This document shows positions 43,187 through 51,994 of a stretch of 64,000 bases of DNA, piece by piece. Under the pieces are notes generated by a model. That model worked only from the letters and a program-made list of their open reading frames with translations. It searched no databases and had not been told where the DNA came from. Positions within the stretch are counted from its first letter, which is position 1. Every line of letters starts with the position of its first letter. The translations under genes and the position numbers were made by a program. This stretch comes from Alcanivorax sp. S6407 (GTDB lineage Bacteria > Pseudomonadota > Gammaproteobacteria > Pseudomonadales > Alcanivoracaceae), in the NCBI RefSeq assembly GCF_023016115.1, contig NZ_JALKBH010000005.1:1-64000 (forward strand), written 5' to 3'.

Positions 43187-44032
43187 ATGTCTCACATCTT
43201 GATTGCTGGTCTGGGTGACTTGGGTTCCGGGTTGGCGGAAGCATTGCTGGCGGAGGGACATCGCGTCAGTGCGATTCGTCGCGGTGACAGCTGTCCGGCT
43301 GGCGTGGAGTTGTACAGCCAGGATCTCACCGACGGCGCGGCCATGCTGCCGCCGGATCAGGTGGATGTGGTGGTTATCATCATGACGCCCTCCGAATACA
43401 GCGAAGAGGGTTACCTGAAAGCCTATGTGCGCGCACCGCTGACCCTGCTGGATGCACTGGCGCAACAGCAGCCCCTGCCGCCGGTGGTGTTTGTCTCCAG
43501 CAGTGCTGTGTTCGGTGAACTCAGCGGGGTGGTGGACGAAGCGACGCCGCCAAAGCCGGAGCGCTACAACGGCAAGGTGGTGCTGGCGGCGGAAGAAGAA
43601 ATCAGCATTCGCGCCATGGGCACGGCGGTGCGCTTTACCGGCATCTATGGTCCGGGGCGTTACCGGATGATCGACAAGGCCGCCCGTGTCGCCCGCGGCG
43701 AGGAAGCCCTGCCGGACGCCCAGTGGACCAACCGTATCCATCGCGATGATTGCGTCGGCCTGCTGCACAGCGTGGTCAATGGCTGGTTGGCAGGCCGCGA
43801 GATGCCCCCGCTGGTGGTCGGCACCGACAACGTGGGCGGGCGCAATCTGGATGTGCTGCAGTGGCTGGCCGAACAGCAAGGCCTCACCCTCGACGTGCCC
43901 GACAACACACTCGACAACACGCCTGCCGGCAAGCAGGTCAAAAGCCTGTATATCTCTCAAGGGCACTACACCCTCAAATACCCCGGTTATCAGGAGGGGT
44001 ATGCGCAGGTGCTGGCGGAAAGGGCAGATTGA
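43187..44032 (+). CDS. NAD(P)-dependent SDR/epimerase-like protein
   Basis: 281 aa. Rossmann motif HILIAGLGDLGSGLAEALLA (GxGxxG). Extended-SDR/YeeZ-like: VVFVSSSAVFGE in the active-site strand, then RYNGKVVLAAEEE, where the usual YxxxK is YNGK, so the Tyr/Lys pair is present. RIHRDDCVGLL and the C-terminal sugar-pocket helix follow. Substrate unknown. Confidence 0.88.
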   Translation: MSHILIAGLGDLGSGLAEALLAEGHRVSAIRRGDSCPAGVELYSQDLTDGAAMLPPDQVDVVVIIMTPSEYSEEGYLKAYVRAPLTLLDALAQQQPLPPVVFVSSSAVFGELSGVVDEATPPKPERYNGKVVLAAEEEISIRAMGTAVRFTGIYGPGRYRMIDKAARVARGEEALPDAQWTNRIHRDDCVGLLHSVVNGWLAGREMPPLVVGTDNVGGRNLDVLQWLAEQQGLTLDVPDNTLDNTPAGKQVKSLYISQGHYTLKYPGYQEGYAQVLAERAD

Positions 44033-44035
44033 CCT

Positions 44036-44264
44036 GTAGGAGCCATGCTCGCATGGCGATGGAGTGACGAGGTACGAGTCGCGAGTTTCGAAGATCAAAA
44101 CCTGTTAATCGAGTTTGCGGTTGTGGGAGCCAACCTGCTGGCGATTGCCCACCTTGCAAGGCTCAAATCGCTTGCAGGCATACCCTGACGGGCACAGAGA
44201 GCTCCCAGAGCAGGCCGCTAACGGTTCGGTTTTGATCTTCGCAACTCGAAACTCGCAACTCGCT
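44036..44264. repeat. Composite element: REP half, family B arms, REP pair
   Basis: A REP with stem CCATGCTCGCATGG (44041-44057) begins 4 bp after the SDR stop. Left B arm 44063-44104 ends GATCAAAACC; right B arm 44227-44264 begins GGTTTTGATC. Between the B arms is a REP pair (44124-44206), the right unit of which carries GGGCACAGAGAGCTCCCA. The whole block is one nested inverted structure without coding sequence. Confidence 0.8.
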
Positions 44265-44322
44265 GGCCTCCCCGAATCGAAATGGTGCGCGGGCACAGCG
44301 CTGAACCCACTCCGGCCTCCCT

Positions 44323-44357
44323 CGCGCCTTGTAGCTTGCAGCTTGAAGCTTGTAGCT
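44323..44357. repeat. Family A heptad arm, single
   Basis: CGCGCC TTGTAGC TTGCAGC TTGAAGC TTGTAGC T: a right-arm copy. From here to purE (44560) no other element is recognised. Confidence 0.75.
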
Positions 44358-44559
44358 GCCTTCCAAGCGCATTTCCGGCGTTTTCACGCTAAAATCCCCC
44401 TCCTGTCGGAGAATGGCCGAAGAATTGGTGATTTTTTCGCCGATAGACTTGCCTCCGGCGCCTGCATTAGTAAAGTGTGCGCCTCAATTATTGTCAGTGG
44501 CGGTGCCGGGTGTCCGATGCGCCGCAAATGCCCGTGGTGGGCGCAATGGAGTGAAGTGA

Positions 44560-45051
44560 ATGAGCACACCGGTTGCCGTGGTAATGGGATCCCAATCCGA
44601 TTGGGAAACCATGAAAGAAGCCTGTGACGCCCTGACCCAGTTTGGTGTTGGCTGGAAGGCCGAGGTGGTCTCTGCCCACCGTACCCCCCAGCGCATGTAT
44701 GACTTCGCCAAAAGCGCCCACGAGAACGGCTACAAGGTGATCATCGCCGGTGCTGGCGGTGCCGCCCACCTGCCGGGCATGATCGCCGCCCTGACCCCGC
44801 TTCCCGTGCTGGGCGTGCCGGTGAAGAGCCGCACCCTGTCTGGCTGGGACAGCCTGTTGTCCATCGTGCAGATGCCCAAGGGCGTGGCCGTGGGCACCCT
44901 GGCCATCGGCGCGGCGGGTGCCTGGAATGCCGGCCTGCTGGCCTCGCAGATGCTGGCGGCGGAAAATCCTGAGCTGCTCAACAAGATCGCTGACTGGAAG
45001 GCCTCCCGTGCTGATGAAGTGCTGGCCAATGCGGAGCTGGGCCAGGGCTGA
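44560..45051 (+). CDS. purE: N5-carboxyaminoimidazole ribonucleotide mutase
   Basis: 163 aa. Converts N5-CAIR to CAIR in purine synthesis. Class I PurE signatures: [25 protein letters not shown] (catalytic His), [20 protein letters not shown] and [19 protein letters not shown]. Followed by purK with a 43-bp gap. An upstream PurR-like box was not found by eye. Confidence 0.97.
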   Translation: MSTPVAVVMGSQSDWETMKEACDALTQFGVGWKAEVVSAHRTPQRMYDFAKSAHENGYKVIIAGAGGAAHLPGMIAALTPLPVLGVPVKSRTLSGWDSLLSIVQMPKGVAVGTLAIGAAGAWNAGLLASQMLAAENPELLNKIADWKASRADEVLANAELGQG

Positions 45052-45094
45052 TCCCTGCGCCACTCCTGTCCCTGTGTGACCTGACGGATCTGCT

Positions 45095-46201
45095 ATGAAT
45101 CGTGTACTCGTTCTCGGTGGTGGCCAGCTTGGCCTGATGATGGCGGAAGCTGCTGCGCGGCTGGGGCTGGTGGTGGATCGTTATGATCCGGAGCGCGCCC
45201 TGCTGCTGCCGGGTACCTCCGATCTGGCCGTGCCGATCAGCTGGGAAGAGTGTCAGGAGCGTTACCCGGTGATTACCGTGGAGCGGGAAGCGTTTCCAGA
45301 GGAAGGCCTGTCTGCCGATCTGGCAAAAAGTGACCGCTGTGTGGCCCGCGGTGCCCTGCAGGTGATCCCCGATCGTTTTACCCAGAAGTCCATGCTCGAC
45401 AAGCTGGGCATCCCCACCGCTCCCTGGGTACTGCTGGACCAGGTCGAAGACCTGCAGTCCGCCGTGGACCAGTTTGGTGGCGTGGTAGTGAAGGCCCGCT
45501 CCGGTGGCTATGACGGTCGTGGTACCTGGATCGTGGGTGAGGGCGGTGACCTGAGCGCCGTGCCCGCCGCCGAACTGGCCGGCAAGGCCATCATCGAGAA
45601 GAAGATTCCATTCCGTCGCGAACTGTCCATCGTCGGTGCGCGCAGCATCAGCGGTGAAACCCTGTTCTACCCGCTCACTCGCAACTGGCACGTGGACGGC
45701 ATCCTGCGTCTGAGTGTGGCCCCGGCCAACGCCTGTGCCGATCTGCAGAAACCCGCAGAAGCCATGCTCAAGGGCATCATGGAAGAGCTCGATTACGCCG
45801 GCGTCATGGCGGTGGAGTTCTTTGAAGTGGACGGCCAGCTGATGGTCAACGAGATTGCCCCGCGGGTGCACAACTCCGGCCACTGGACCCATGAAGGCGC
45901 GGACTGGTCCCAGTTCGATCTGCACGTCCACGCGCTTGCCGGCGTTCCCCTGCACGCCCTCAATGTTCATGGCCCCTCCGCCATGGTCAACCTGATCGGC
46001 ACCCCCTTCGAGAACGCCTGGCTGCAACACCCGGGTGTGGTGCACTGGTACGGCAAGAGTGTGCGCCCCGGCCGCAAGGTCGGCCACGCCAACCTGGTGG
46101 CTGATACCCTGGAAGGCCTGCGCAAAGGTCTGGATGCCTGGGCCGATGTGCTGCCCGAAGGCTATCAGGACGTGCTCGAGTCCGAGCTCAAGCTCGGCTG
46201 A
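45095..46201 (+). CDS. purK: N5-carboxyaminoimidazole ribonucleotide synthase
   Basis: 368 aa, ATP-grasp enzyme acting just before PurE. N-terminal GGGQLGLMMAEAAARLGL; ATP-grasp core VVVKARSGGYDGRGTWIV; metal-binding MAVEFFEVDGQLMVNEIAPR VHNSGHWT. Substrate and length fit family norms. Stop followed by family A and REP repeats. Confidence 0.97.
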   Translation: MNRVLVLGGGQLGLMMAEAAARLGLVVDRYDPERALLLPGTSDLAVPISWEECQERYPVITVEREAFPEEGLSADLAKSDRCVARGALQVIPDRFTQKSMLDKLGIPTAPWVLLDQVEDLQSAVDQFGGVVVKARSGGYDGRGTWIVGEGGDLSAVPAAELAGKAIIEKKIPFRRELSIVGARSISGETLFYPLTRNWHVDGILRLSVAPANACADLQKPAEAMLKGIMEELDYAGVMAVEFFEVDGQLMVNEIAPRVHNSGHWTHEGADWSQFDLHVHALAGVPLHALNVHGPSAMVNLIGTPFENAWLQHPGVVHWYGKSVRPGRKVGHANLVADTLEGLRKGLDAWADVLPEGYQDVLESELKLG

Positions 46202-46210
46202 GGCGAGGGG

Positions 46211-46516
46211 CAAGCTACAACGTGGGTGAGGCTTTTCCCGTTTGAGCGTCGGTGCCCACAAGCAAGCCGCTGGATACCCTCTGCCTCCACCCTCTGTAGG
46301 AGTTCATGCTTGCATGACGATCCGGCGCAGGCGAAAGCCTGGTAACGCCCATCGCCTTGCGAGCAAGGGGGCTTGCCCTGTTTTGTGGGAGCGGTGGTTC
46401 CACCGCGATTTTCGTTGGGCCATTTCGCGGTGGCACCCGGAAGACATTGCCGTCGCTACGCCCGGATCCGCATCATGGCTTGAGGCCTGAAGCTGAGGCT
46501 TGTCGCTTGTAGCGGC
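46211..46516. repeat. Composite element: family A arms around a REP mosaic
   Basis: Left A arm remnant 46211-46222 (CAAGCTACAACG). REP mosaic 46297-46415: stem CATGCTTGCATG, then GCCTTGCGAGCAAGG, then GTGGGAGCGGTGGTTCCACC with GCGATTTTCG, the same order as at 34606-34725. Right A arm 46478-46516 (GCTTGAGGCCTGAAGCTGAG and on). Confidence 0.7.
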
Positions 46517-46586
46517 TCCCCTTCACATTCTTTCCCGGCGCAAATGGTCTAAACTTGGCCTTTGGCCGTTTTCAGGATCCGCCATC

Positions 46587-47165
46587 GTGTCACTTGCGCT
46601 CTCTCTCACCCGCTACCGCCGTTTGATCATGCTGGTCATGATCATTGCACTGGTCTTGATATCCGTGGAAATGACCGGCCTGCGTGAGCAATTGTCGGTG
46701 TCGTTCCTGCGCGAGCATCTGGAAGCCAACCCGGTCACCGGGGCAATGATCTTCATTCTGGTGTTTGTGGTGGGCAACCTGATTCAGTTACCCGGCTGGA
46801 TCTTCCTGGTGGCGGCCATCCTTGCGCTGGGGACGGTGATGGGAGGGCTGGTGACCTATGTGGCGGCAGTGACCTCCTGCATGGTGACCTTTGCCCTGGT
46901 GCGGGGGCTTGGCGGCAGTGCCCTGCGGGAGATCAATAACCCCTGGGCGCAGAAAATCCTCGCCAAGCTGGATACCCATCCGGTACAGAGCGTGGCGCTG
47001 CTGCGCACCGTATTCCAGACCATGCCGGCACTCAACTACACCCTGGCACTCAGCGGCGTCCCGCTGCGTCCCTACCTGATCGGCACCCTGCTCGGCCTGC
47101 CCTTGCCGATCATGGTCTACTGCCTGTTCTTCGACCGGATCCTCATGCTGCTGCCGATCGGGTAG
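46587..47165 (+). CDS. TVP38/TMEM64 (VTT/DedA-like) membrane protein
   Basis: 192 aa from GTG at 46587 (AGGA upstream); an ATG at 46629 is an alternative. VTT-domain pattern: FVVGNLIQLPGWIFLVAAIL ALGTVMGGLVTYVAAV, then LPIMVYCLFFDRIL. Five or six TM segments. Homologues are membrane-remodelling or lipid-scramblase-like proteins of the DedA superfamily. The substrate is unknown. Confidence 0.85.
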   Translation: MSLALSLTRYRRLIMLVMIIALVLISVEMTGLREQLSVSFLREHLEANPVTGAMIFILVFVVGNLIQLPGWIFLVAAILALGTVMGGLVTYVAAVTSCMVTFALVRGLGGSALREINNPWAQKILAKLDTHPVQSVALLRTVFQTMPALNYTLALSGVPLRPYLIGTLLGLPLPIMVYCLFFDRILMLLPIG

Positions 47166-47166
47166 A

Positions 47167-47443
47167 TACAAGCTTCAAGCTGCAACGCGGATTGAGGCCG
47201 TGCCAACCGAAAGCTGTTCCGGCCCGCGCCCAAACCCCTCGGGGCGACCCCTGTGGGAGCTTGCCTGCAAGCGATCCGAGCCTAAGCGAGGTAAGGATTC
47301 CAGAAGCGAGTGACGAGCACCGAGTTTCGAAAATCTACAACCAGCGGCCAGGCATAAGGTTTTGCCCTTCGAAACTCGGTATTCGCAACTCGAAACTGAT
47401 TTCCTCGCCAGGGCTCGGATCGCTTGCAGGCAAGCTCCTACGG
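47167..47443. repeat. Largest nested palindromic element: A arm, REP, linker, B cassette, linker, REP
   Basis: A arm 47167-47189 begins 2 bp after the TVP38 stop. Then REP GTGGGAGCTTGCCTGCAAGC GAT (47253-47275), linker CCGAGCCTAAGCGAGG, B left arm 47305-47339, B right arm 47358-47398, then the reverse order: CCTCGCCAGGGCTCGG (47403-47418), ATCGCTTGCAGGCAAGCTCC TAC (47419-47441). From 47253 to 47441 the block is a nested inverted repeat of about 190 bp. Confidence 0.85.
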
Positions 47444-47482
47444 AGTGGTCTTCCGGAGCCAGGAGCGGAGCCCGCCGTTGCC

Positions 47483-47719
47483 TTAATGCCTCAACAGCGC
47501 ACTCAACGAATCCACCACTTCCGCCCAGTCCGCATCCTCGCGGACCGATTCGGCCAGAAACTTCGCCTGGGATGCCGACCAGAAGGGTGCCTGGTGCAGG
47601 CTCATGCTGAGCCCCAGCTCTCCGTAGTGGTTGTGGATGAAGTTTTCGATGCCGGCGTCGCTGTCATCCAGGCCGAGCTGGGCAAACAGGGTGTTGAGGT
47701 TGTGGGCCGCGGTATCCAT
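47483..47719 (-). CDS. DUF2789-family protein
   Basis: 78 aa, helical, acidic. The sequence LNTLFAQLGLDDSDAGIENF I and SLHQAPFWSASQAKFLAESV matches the DUF2789 pattern seen across Pseudomonas and relatives. No function is known. Upstream 345 bp hold no gene. Confidence 0.85.
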   Translation of the reverse strand: MDTAAHNLNTLFAQLGLDDSDAGIENFIHNHYGELGLSMSLHQAPFWSASQAKFLAESVREDADWAEVVDSLSALLRH

Positions 47720-48064
47720 ATCGCACTCCCTTTCTCATGGCAGGTGAATGGTGTCTTTCCTTTAACCTGTGTTTGATCCTGCGCCTTTTCAAGGCGTCTG
47801 TCTCCCATCCTTTGGGATGGGATTGGAGGGGGCGGCACCAAGGGGTATCGCAGAATGACAGGAAAACCGCTCATGGGGTTGCGAACGACATCATGCGATT
47901 AATGTCTTGTCGTCCCGGAAAAGGGGAAAGGAGGTTAAGTCGAACGATGTGGCCTGCTGTCGAGGTTTTTCGTCAGGCGTCGGGCGTCAGGCTTCCGGCA
48001 CCCTCCATGCTGGATTCTGGCTCCAGCCTTCCCCTTTCTGCCATTCACTGAATTCCGGTATGAC
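47720..48064. other. Intergenic, one family E arm, otherwise unassigned
   Basis: Contains GCGTCAG-type heptads at 47971-48000 (CGTCAGGCGTCGGGCGTCAG and on) and a weak hairpin with CATCCTTTGGGATG at 47807-47820. Short open frames here lack ribosome sites and homology-like features; none is called. Confidence 0.6.
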
Positions 48065-48092
48065 CAAAAAATACGCCCGCTGAAAGCGGGCG
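48065..48092 (-). terminator. Rho-independent terminator of ridA
   Basis: CGCCCGCT (48074-48081), 3-nt loop, AGCGGGCG (48085-48092); the A-run at 48065-48071 becomes a T-run on the minus strand. A family C arm (48091-48120) lies between it and the ridA stop codon. Confidence 0.9.
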
Positions 48093-48125
48093 CGTGTTGC
48101 GTGAAGCCTGTTGCGTGTTGCGGCC

Positions 48126-48512
48126 TCAGGCAATATCCATGATGCCGTCCATTTCCACGCCGGCACCCTTGGGCAGGGAGGCCACGCCGATGGCGGCACG
48201 GGCCGGGTAGGGCTGCTGGAAGTGACGCGCCATTACCTCATTGACCAGGGCAAAGTGACTCAGGTCGGTGAGGAAGATGTTCAGTTTGACGATGTCCTGC
48301 AGGGTGCCGCCGGCCGCTTCGCATACTGCGGTCAGGTTGCTGAATACCTGCTCAATCTGCGCTTCCATGTCGCCCTCAACCATCTCCATGGTGCTCGGCA
48401 CCAGCGGGATCTGTCCGGACAGATAGACGGTGGAGCCGGCCTTGATGGCCTGGGAGTAAGTGCCAATGGCCTGCGGGGCCTTGTCGGTGCTGATTACGGA
48501 ATGGTTGGACAT
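48126..48512 (-). CDS. ridA: RidA family enamine/imine deaminase
   Basis: 128 aa. Hydrolyses reactive 2-aminoacrylate-type enamines released by PLP enzymes. Typical N-terminus [21 protein letters not shown]; active-site Arg in [20 protein letters not shown], with the following Glu in the GVEMDG motif. Trimeric, cytosolic. Often follows spoT in gammaproteobacteria; here a RAYT gene and REPs separate them. Confidence 0.95.
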   Translation of the reverse strand: MSNHSVISTDKAPQAIGTYSQAIKAGSTVYLSGQIPLVPSTMEMVEGDMEAQIEQVFSNLTAVCEAAGGTLQDIVKLNIFLTDLSHFALVNEVMARHFQQPYPARAAIGVASLPKGAGVEMDGIMDIA

Positions 48513-48631
48513 GATCGCTTCTTCGTCAGTAGTGCCCCCGGCCAGCGGCCGGCAGGCGAAATCAGGAACCGGCTATGCTGGCACGCCACCCGCCTGCACG
48601 CAATAGCGGTAGCTGTCGGTTGTTGTTTCCC

Positions 48632-48700
48632 TGTGGGAGCTTGCCTGCAAGCGATTCGTGCCTGGAAAAGTATGACATCGCTTGCAGGCAAGCTCCCACA
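48632..48700. repeat. REP pair upstream of the RAYT gene
   Basis: GTGGGAGCTTGCCTGCAAGC GAT (from 48633) faces ATCGCTTGCAGGCAAGCTCC CACA (48677-48700). It flanks the transposase gene on the left. Confidence 0.92.
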
Positions 48701-48756
48701 TCAAACAGTGCTCCTGGATTACTTTTGTACCGGCCGGGAGGGGATAACCTTCCGGG

Positions 48757-49215
48757 ATGAGCCAATTACCTGACAGCAAAAGCCTGAGAACGGGCCGCTA
48801 CAGTGAATCACAGAGGGTTTACCTGATTACCTCCGTCACCGATGGGCGACAGCATTATTTCGCTCACTTGTTACCGGCAAGAACGCTGGTTCAGCAGCTC
48901 ATGGAGTGTGAGCAGGCAGGTTATGCCGTCACTCTGGCTTATGTGGTCATGCCGGACCATTTCCACTGGCTGATGCAGCTGGGAGATCGGGGCTCACTGT
49001 CGTCGGTGGTGCAGCGGGTCAAATCCTGTGCCACACGCAAGCTCAGGTCCGCGGGTCATGAATGTGAGTGGCAGCAGGGCTTTCATGATCACGCGGTGAG
49101 GCGGGAAGAGGATCTCAAGGGGTTGGCAAGGTATGTGGTGGCAAACCCGTTACGGGCAGGGTTGGCTCGCCGTGTTGCTGATTACCCACACTGGGACGCC
49201 ATCTGGCTGCCGTAA
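48757..49215 (+). CDS. REP-associated tyrosine transposase (RAYT)
   Basis: 152 aa, a Y1/HUH-type nuclease related to IS200/IS605 TnpA. HUH motif in VVMPDHFHWLMQL; substrate-contact region SSVVQRVKSCATRKLR; QGFHDHAVRREEDLKGLARY V, where the tyrosine of RYVVANPLRAGL is the probable nucleophile. RAYTs bind and cut REP single strands and are thought to spread them. REP pairs lie 56 bp upstream and 15 bp downstream, the standard RAYT layout. Intact, so it could be active. Confidence 0.93.
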   Translation: MSQLPDSKSLRTGRYSESQRVYLITSVTDGRQHYFAHLLPARTLVQQLMECEQAGYAVTLAYVVMPDHFHWLMQLGDRGSLSSVVQRVKSCATRKLRSAGHECEWQQGFHDHAVRREEDLKGLARYVVANPLRAGLARRVADYPHWDAIWLP

Positions 49216-49230
49216 AACCGGAGAGGTATT

Positions 49231-49317
49231 TGTGGGAGCTCTCTGTGCCCTTCAGGGCATGCCCAGGCGATTTGGGCCTTGATCAAATGCTTAATCGCTT
49301 GCAGGCAAGCTCCCACA
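49231..49317. repeat. REP pair downstream of the RAYT gene
   Basis: The left unit has a longer stem (GGGAGCTCTCTGTGCCC ... GGGCATGCCC) ending GCGATTTGGGCC; the right unit ATCGCTTGCAGGCAAGCTCC CACA is standard (49294-49317). The same long left stem occurs in inverted form at 44181-44206. Confidence 0.88.
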
Positions 49318-49336
49318 GGGAAATATCGCGACCGTC

Positions 49337-51445
49337 TTAAAGCCTGTGAATCCGCACAATACTATCCAGCGTCCGCAGCTTCTTGATGATGCGGGCCAGG
49401 TGGATGCGGTCTTTGACGGTCATGGTCACGTTCAGGGTGGTGAGGGTGGGGTCCTTCTCGGCCATGTCGATGGTGTCGATGTTGGAGCCCAGCTCGGACA
49501 CGCTGTTGGCCAGGGTGGCCAGCACGCCGCGCTTGTTGATCAGATCGATACGCAGGGCGGCGGTGTATTCCTGCTCCACGTCCTTGTCCCAGCTCAGTGC
49601 GATGCATTTTTCCGGGGCGTTGCGCATTTCCGCCAGCAGGTTTTTACAGGTATCACGGTGCACCACGATGCCGCGACCGGCACTGAGGTGGCCGATGATG
49701 GTGTCGCCGGGCAGCGGGTAGCAGCACTTGGCATAGCTCACCATCAGCCCTTCACTGCCGCGAATGGCCAGCGGCTTGCGGTCATCTTCCTGGCGTTCGT
49801 CATCGTCCCGGGCGCCGGCCAGTTTTCTGGCCACCAGCGGCGCCAGGCGGTTGCCGATGCCGATATCTTCCAGCAGGTCGTCCAGCTCGAAGTAGCCGTT
49901 GCCGGCCAGTTCGCTGACTACCCGCTCGATGGGCAGATCATCCAGACCCATGTCGTAACTGTGCAGGGCTTTTTCCAGCAGGCGCTGACCCAGCTCCACC
50001 GCATCTTCCCGCTGCTGATGCTTGAGGAAGTGACGGATGTTGGTGCGTGCCTTGCCGGTGACCACGAAGTTGAGCCAGGCGGGATTCGGAGTGGCGTTGG
50101 GCGCCGTGATGATCTTCACCGTCTGCCCGGATTCCAGCGGCGTGGAGAGGGCGGCCAGTTTGCCGTCGATACGGGCGGCCACGCACTTGTTGCCCACCTT
50201 GGTGTGCACCGCGTAGGCAAAATCCACCGCAGTGGCCCCACCGGGCAGTTCCTTGATGTCGCCCTTGGGAGTAAAGATGTAGGCCTCGTCCGGGAACAGG
50301 TCCACCTTCACGTTCTCGATAAACTCCATGGAGTTACCGGTCTTCTGCTGCAGTTCCAGCAGGCGCTGCATCCAGCTCTGGGTGCGGCTGTGGGTGGGTG
50401 TGCCGGGCTCGCCGTCGGACTTGTACAGCCAGTGGGCGGCGATGCCGTTGTTGGCCATGGCCTCCATTTCCTCGGTGCGGATCTGCATTTCCAGGGGGAT
50501 GCCGGAGCGCGCCTTGAGGGTGGTGTGTAGGCTCTGATAGCCGTTGGCCTTGGGGATGGCGATGTAATCCTTGAAGCGGCCGGGGATCGGGGTGAAGTAG
50601 TTGTGTACTGCGCCCAGTACCCGGTAACAGGTATCCACGCGATCCACGATGATGCGGAAACCAAACACGTCCATGATGTCGGCGAACGGTTTGTGCTGTT
50701 CCTTCATCTTGTTATAGATGCTGTAGAGATGCTTCTCGCGGCCCAGCACCCGTGCCTCGATGCCTTCTTCTTCCAGGCAATGCTCGAGGCTGGTCTTGAT
50801 GGTGGTGAGGATTTCCTTGCGGTTGCCGCGGGCCTTTTTTACCGCCTGGCCAATCAGCTTGGCGCGCATGGGGTAGATGGCATGGAAGGCCAGGTCTTCG
50901 TATTCCACCCGCATGTTGTACATACCCAGTCGGAAGGCGATGGGGGCGTACAGTTCCAGGGTTTCGGTGGCGATACGACGGCGCTTCTCCGCGCGCATCA
51001 CATGCAGGGTGCGCATGTTGTGCAGGCGATCAGCCAGTTTGATGAGAATGACGCGGATGTCCCGGGTCATGGCCAGCATCATCTTGCGCAGGTTTTCTGC
51101 CTGCTGCTCGGCCTTGGATTCGAACTTGATCTGGGCAATCTTGGATACGCCATCCACCAGCTCGGCCACTTCCTCGCTGAACTCTTCCGCGAGCTGTTCC
51201 TTGCTGATGCTGGTGTCCTCGATCACGTCATGGAGCATGGCCGCCATCAGTGAGGCGTGATCCATGTGCATGTCGGTGAGGATATTGGCGACCGCCAGCG
51301 GGTGGGTGATGTAAGGATCGCCGGTACGGCGGTACTGCCCCTCATGTGCCTTCTCGGCAAAATGATAAGCGCGTACGACCTGGTCGATCTGCTCGTCGTC
51401 CAGGTAACTGCGTAGCCGTTTTTCCAGATTATGAATCGTGGGCAA
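49337..51445 (-). CDS. spoT: Bifunctional (p)ppGpp synthetase/hydrolase
   Basis: 702 aa, full Rel/Spo layout. The HD hydrolase has H48 (YITHPLAV) and H72-D73 (LHDVIEDT). The synthetase domain shows DVFGFRIIVDRVDTCYRVLG and DYIAIPKANGYQSLHTT. TGS at about 385-445 (FTPKGDIKELPGGATAVDFA), ACT at the C-terminus (ALRIDLINKRGVLATLANSV). It controls the stringent response. The start is a TTG with GAGGA upstream; no closer ATG exists before the HD domain. Downstream of rpoZ. Confidence 0.97.
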   Translation of the reverse strand: MPTIHNLEKRLRSYLDDEQIDQVVRAYHFAEKAHEGQYRRTGDPYITHPLAVANILTDMHMDHASLMAAMLHDVIEDTSISKEQLAEEFSEEVAELVDGVSKIAQIKFESKAEQQAENLRKMMLAMTRDIRVILIKLADRLHNMRTLHVMRAEKRRRIATETLELYAPIAFRLGMYNMRVEYEDLAFHAIYPMRAKLIGQAVKKARGNRKEILTTIKTSLEHCLEEEGIEARVLGREKHLYSIYNKMKEQHKPFADIMDVFGFRIIVDRVDTCYRVLGAVHNYFTPIPGRFKDYIAIPKANGYQSLHTTLKARSGIPLEMQIRTEEMEAMANNGIAAHWLYKSDGEPGTPTHSRTQSWMQRLLELQQKTGNSMEFIENVKVDLFPDEAYIFTPKGDIKELPGGATAVDFAYAVHTKVGNKCVAARIDGKLAALSTPLESGQTVKIITAPNATPNPAWLNFVVTGKARTNIRHFLKHQQREDAVELGQRLLEKALHSYDMGLDDLPIERVVSELAGNGYFELDDLLEDIGIGNRLAPLVARKLAGARDDDERQEDDRKPLAIRGSEGLMVSYAKCCYPLPGDTIIGHLSAGRGIVVHRDTCKNLLAEMRNAPEKCIALSWDKDVEQEYTAALRIDLINKRGVLATLANSVSELGSNIDTIDMAEKDPTLTTLNVTMTVKDRIHLARIIKKLRTLDSIVRIHRL

Positions 51446-51578
51446 AAGTCCTCGTCACGCCCTTGGCGGGTTAGCTAGTGAGATTCACTCTTAGCTTAGA
51501 TTTGAGGACGGGCTTTGTCTATGACAAGGAGACAGGTTGTGCCTATCAGCACACAGGGGGAAAGCTATGGGGATGTCG

Positions 51579-51606
51579 GGCGGAAATACCCGCGGGTATT
51601 TCCGCC
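51579..51606. promoter_or_regulatory. 28-bp perfect palindrome between rpoZ and spoT
   Basis: Each half is GGCGGAAATACCCG and its exact reverse complement, with no spacer. It starts 13 bp after the rpoZ stop codon and about 135 bp before the spoT start. It could be an mRNA processing or attenuation hairpin, or a dimeric protein site; there is no T-tract for a simple terminator. Confidence 0.7.
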
Positions 51607-51619
51607 AAACCGGCAGGAA

Positions 51620-51883
51620 TTACTCGCCGAAAGACTGGGTCAGCAGTGCCAGCTCGTCCACGTCGGCGTTGCGGTCGGCCAGCGGGCTGTCCACGGAATC
51701 CGCAGTCACGTGACCTTCGGCGATTTCGCGCAGGGCAACAACGGTGGGCTTGTCATTTTCCCAGGCCACACGCGGCTCCTTGCCACCAGTCTGCAATTGA
51801 CGGGCGCGCTTGCCTGCCACCAGTACCAGCTCGAAGCGGTTATCCAGTTGTTCCAGGCAATCTTCTACGGTTACACGTGCCAT
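51620..51883 (-). CDS. rpoZ: RNA polymerase omega subunit
   Basis: 87 aa. Starts [20 protein letters not shown], with VAGKRARQL the conserved omega core. Helps assemble beta-prime and forms part of a ppGpp site, which fits its place before spoT. Confidence 0.97.
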   Translation of the reverse strand: MARVTVEDCLEQLDNRFELVLVAGKRARQLQTGGKEPRVAWENDKPTVVALREIAEGHVTADSVDSPLADRNADVDELALLTQSFGE

Positions 51884-51994
51884 GTTGTTCTCCTACAGGC
51901 GGGTGCGGCCAGCGGGCAGCACCAACTAAAATTCGCAAGGCGGGGATTTTAATGGTGAAAAGCTGATCAGTCCAGTGCCGGCGGGCGACAGGCT

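Noticed and set aside
44384-44569. Small minus-strand gene before purE
   Set aside because: No ribosome site, no motif; overlaps the purE start.
47251-47443. Integron attC site
   Set aside because: Palindromic and gene-3' placed, but no integrase or core-site consensus (GTTRRRY) was found and the arms are made of REP and heptad units.
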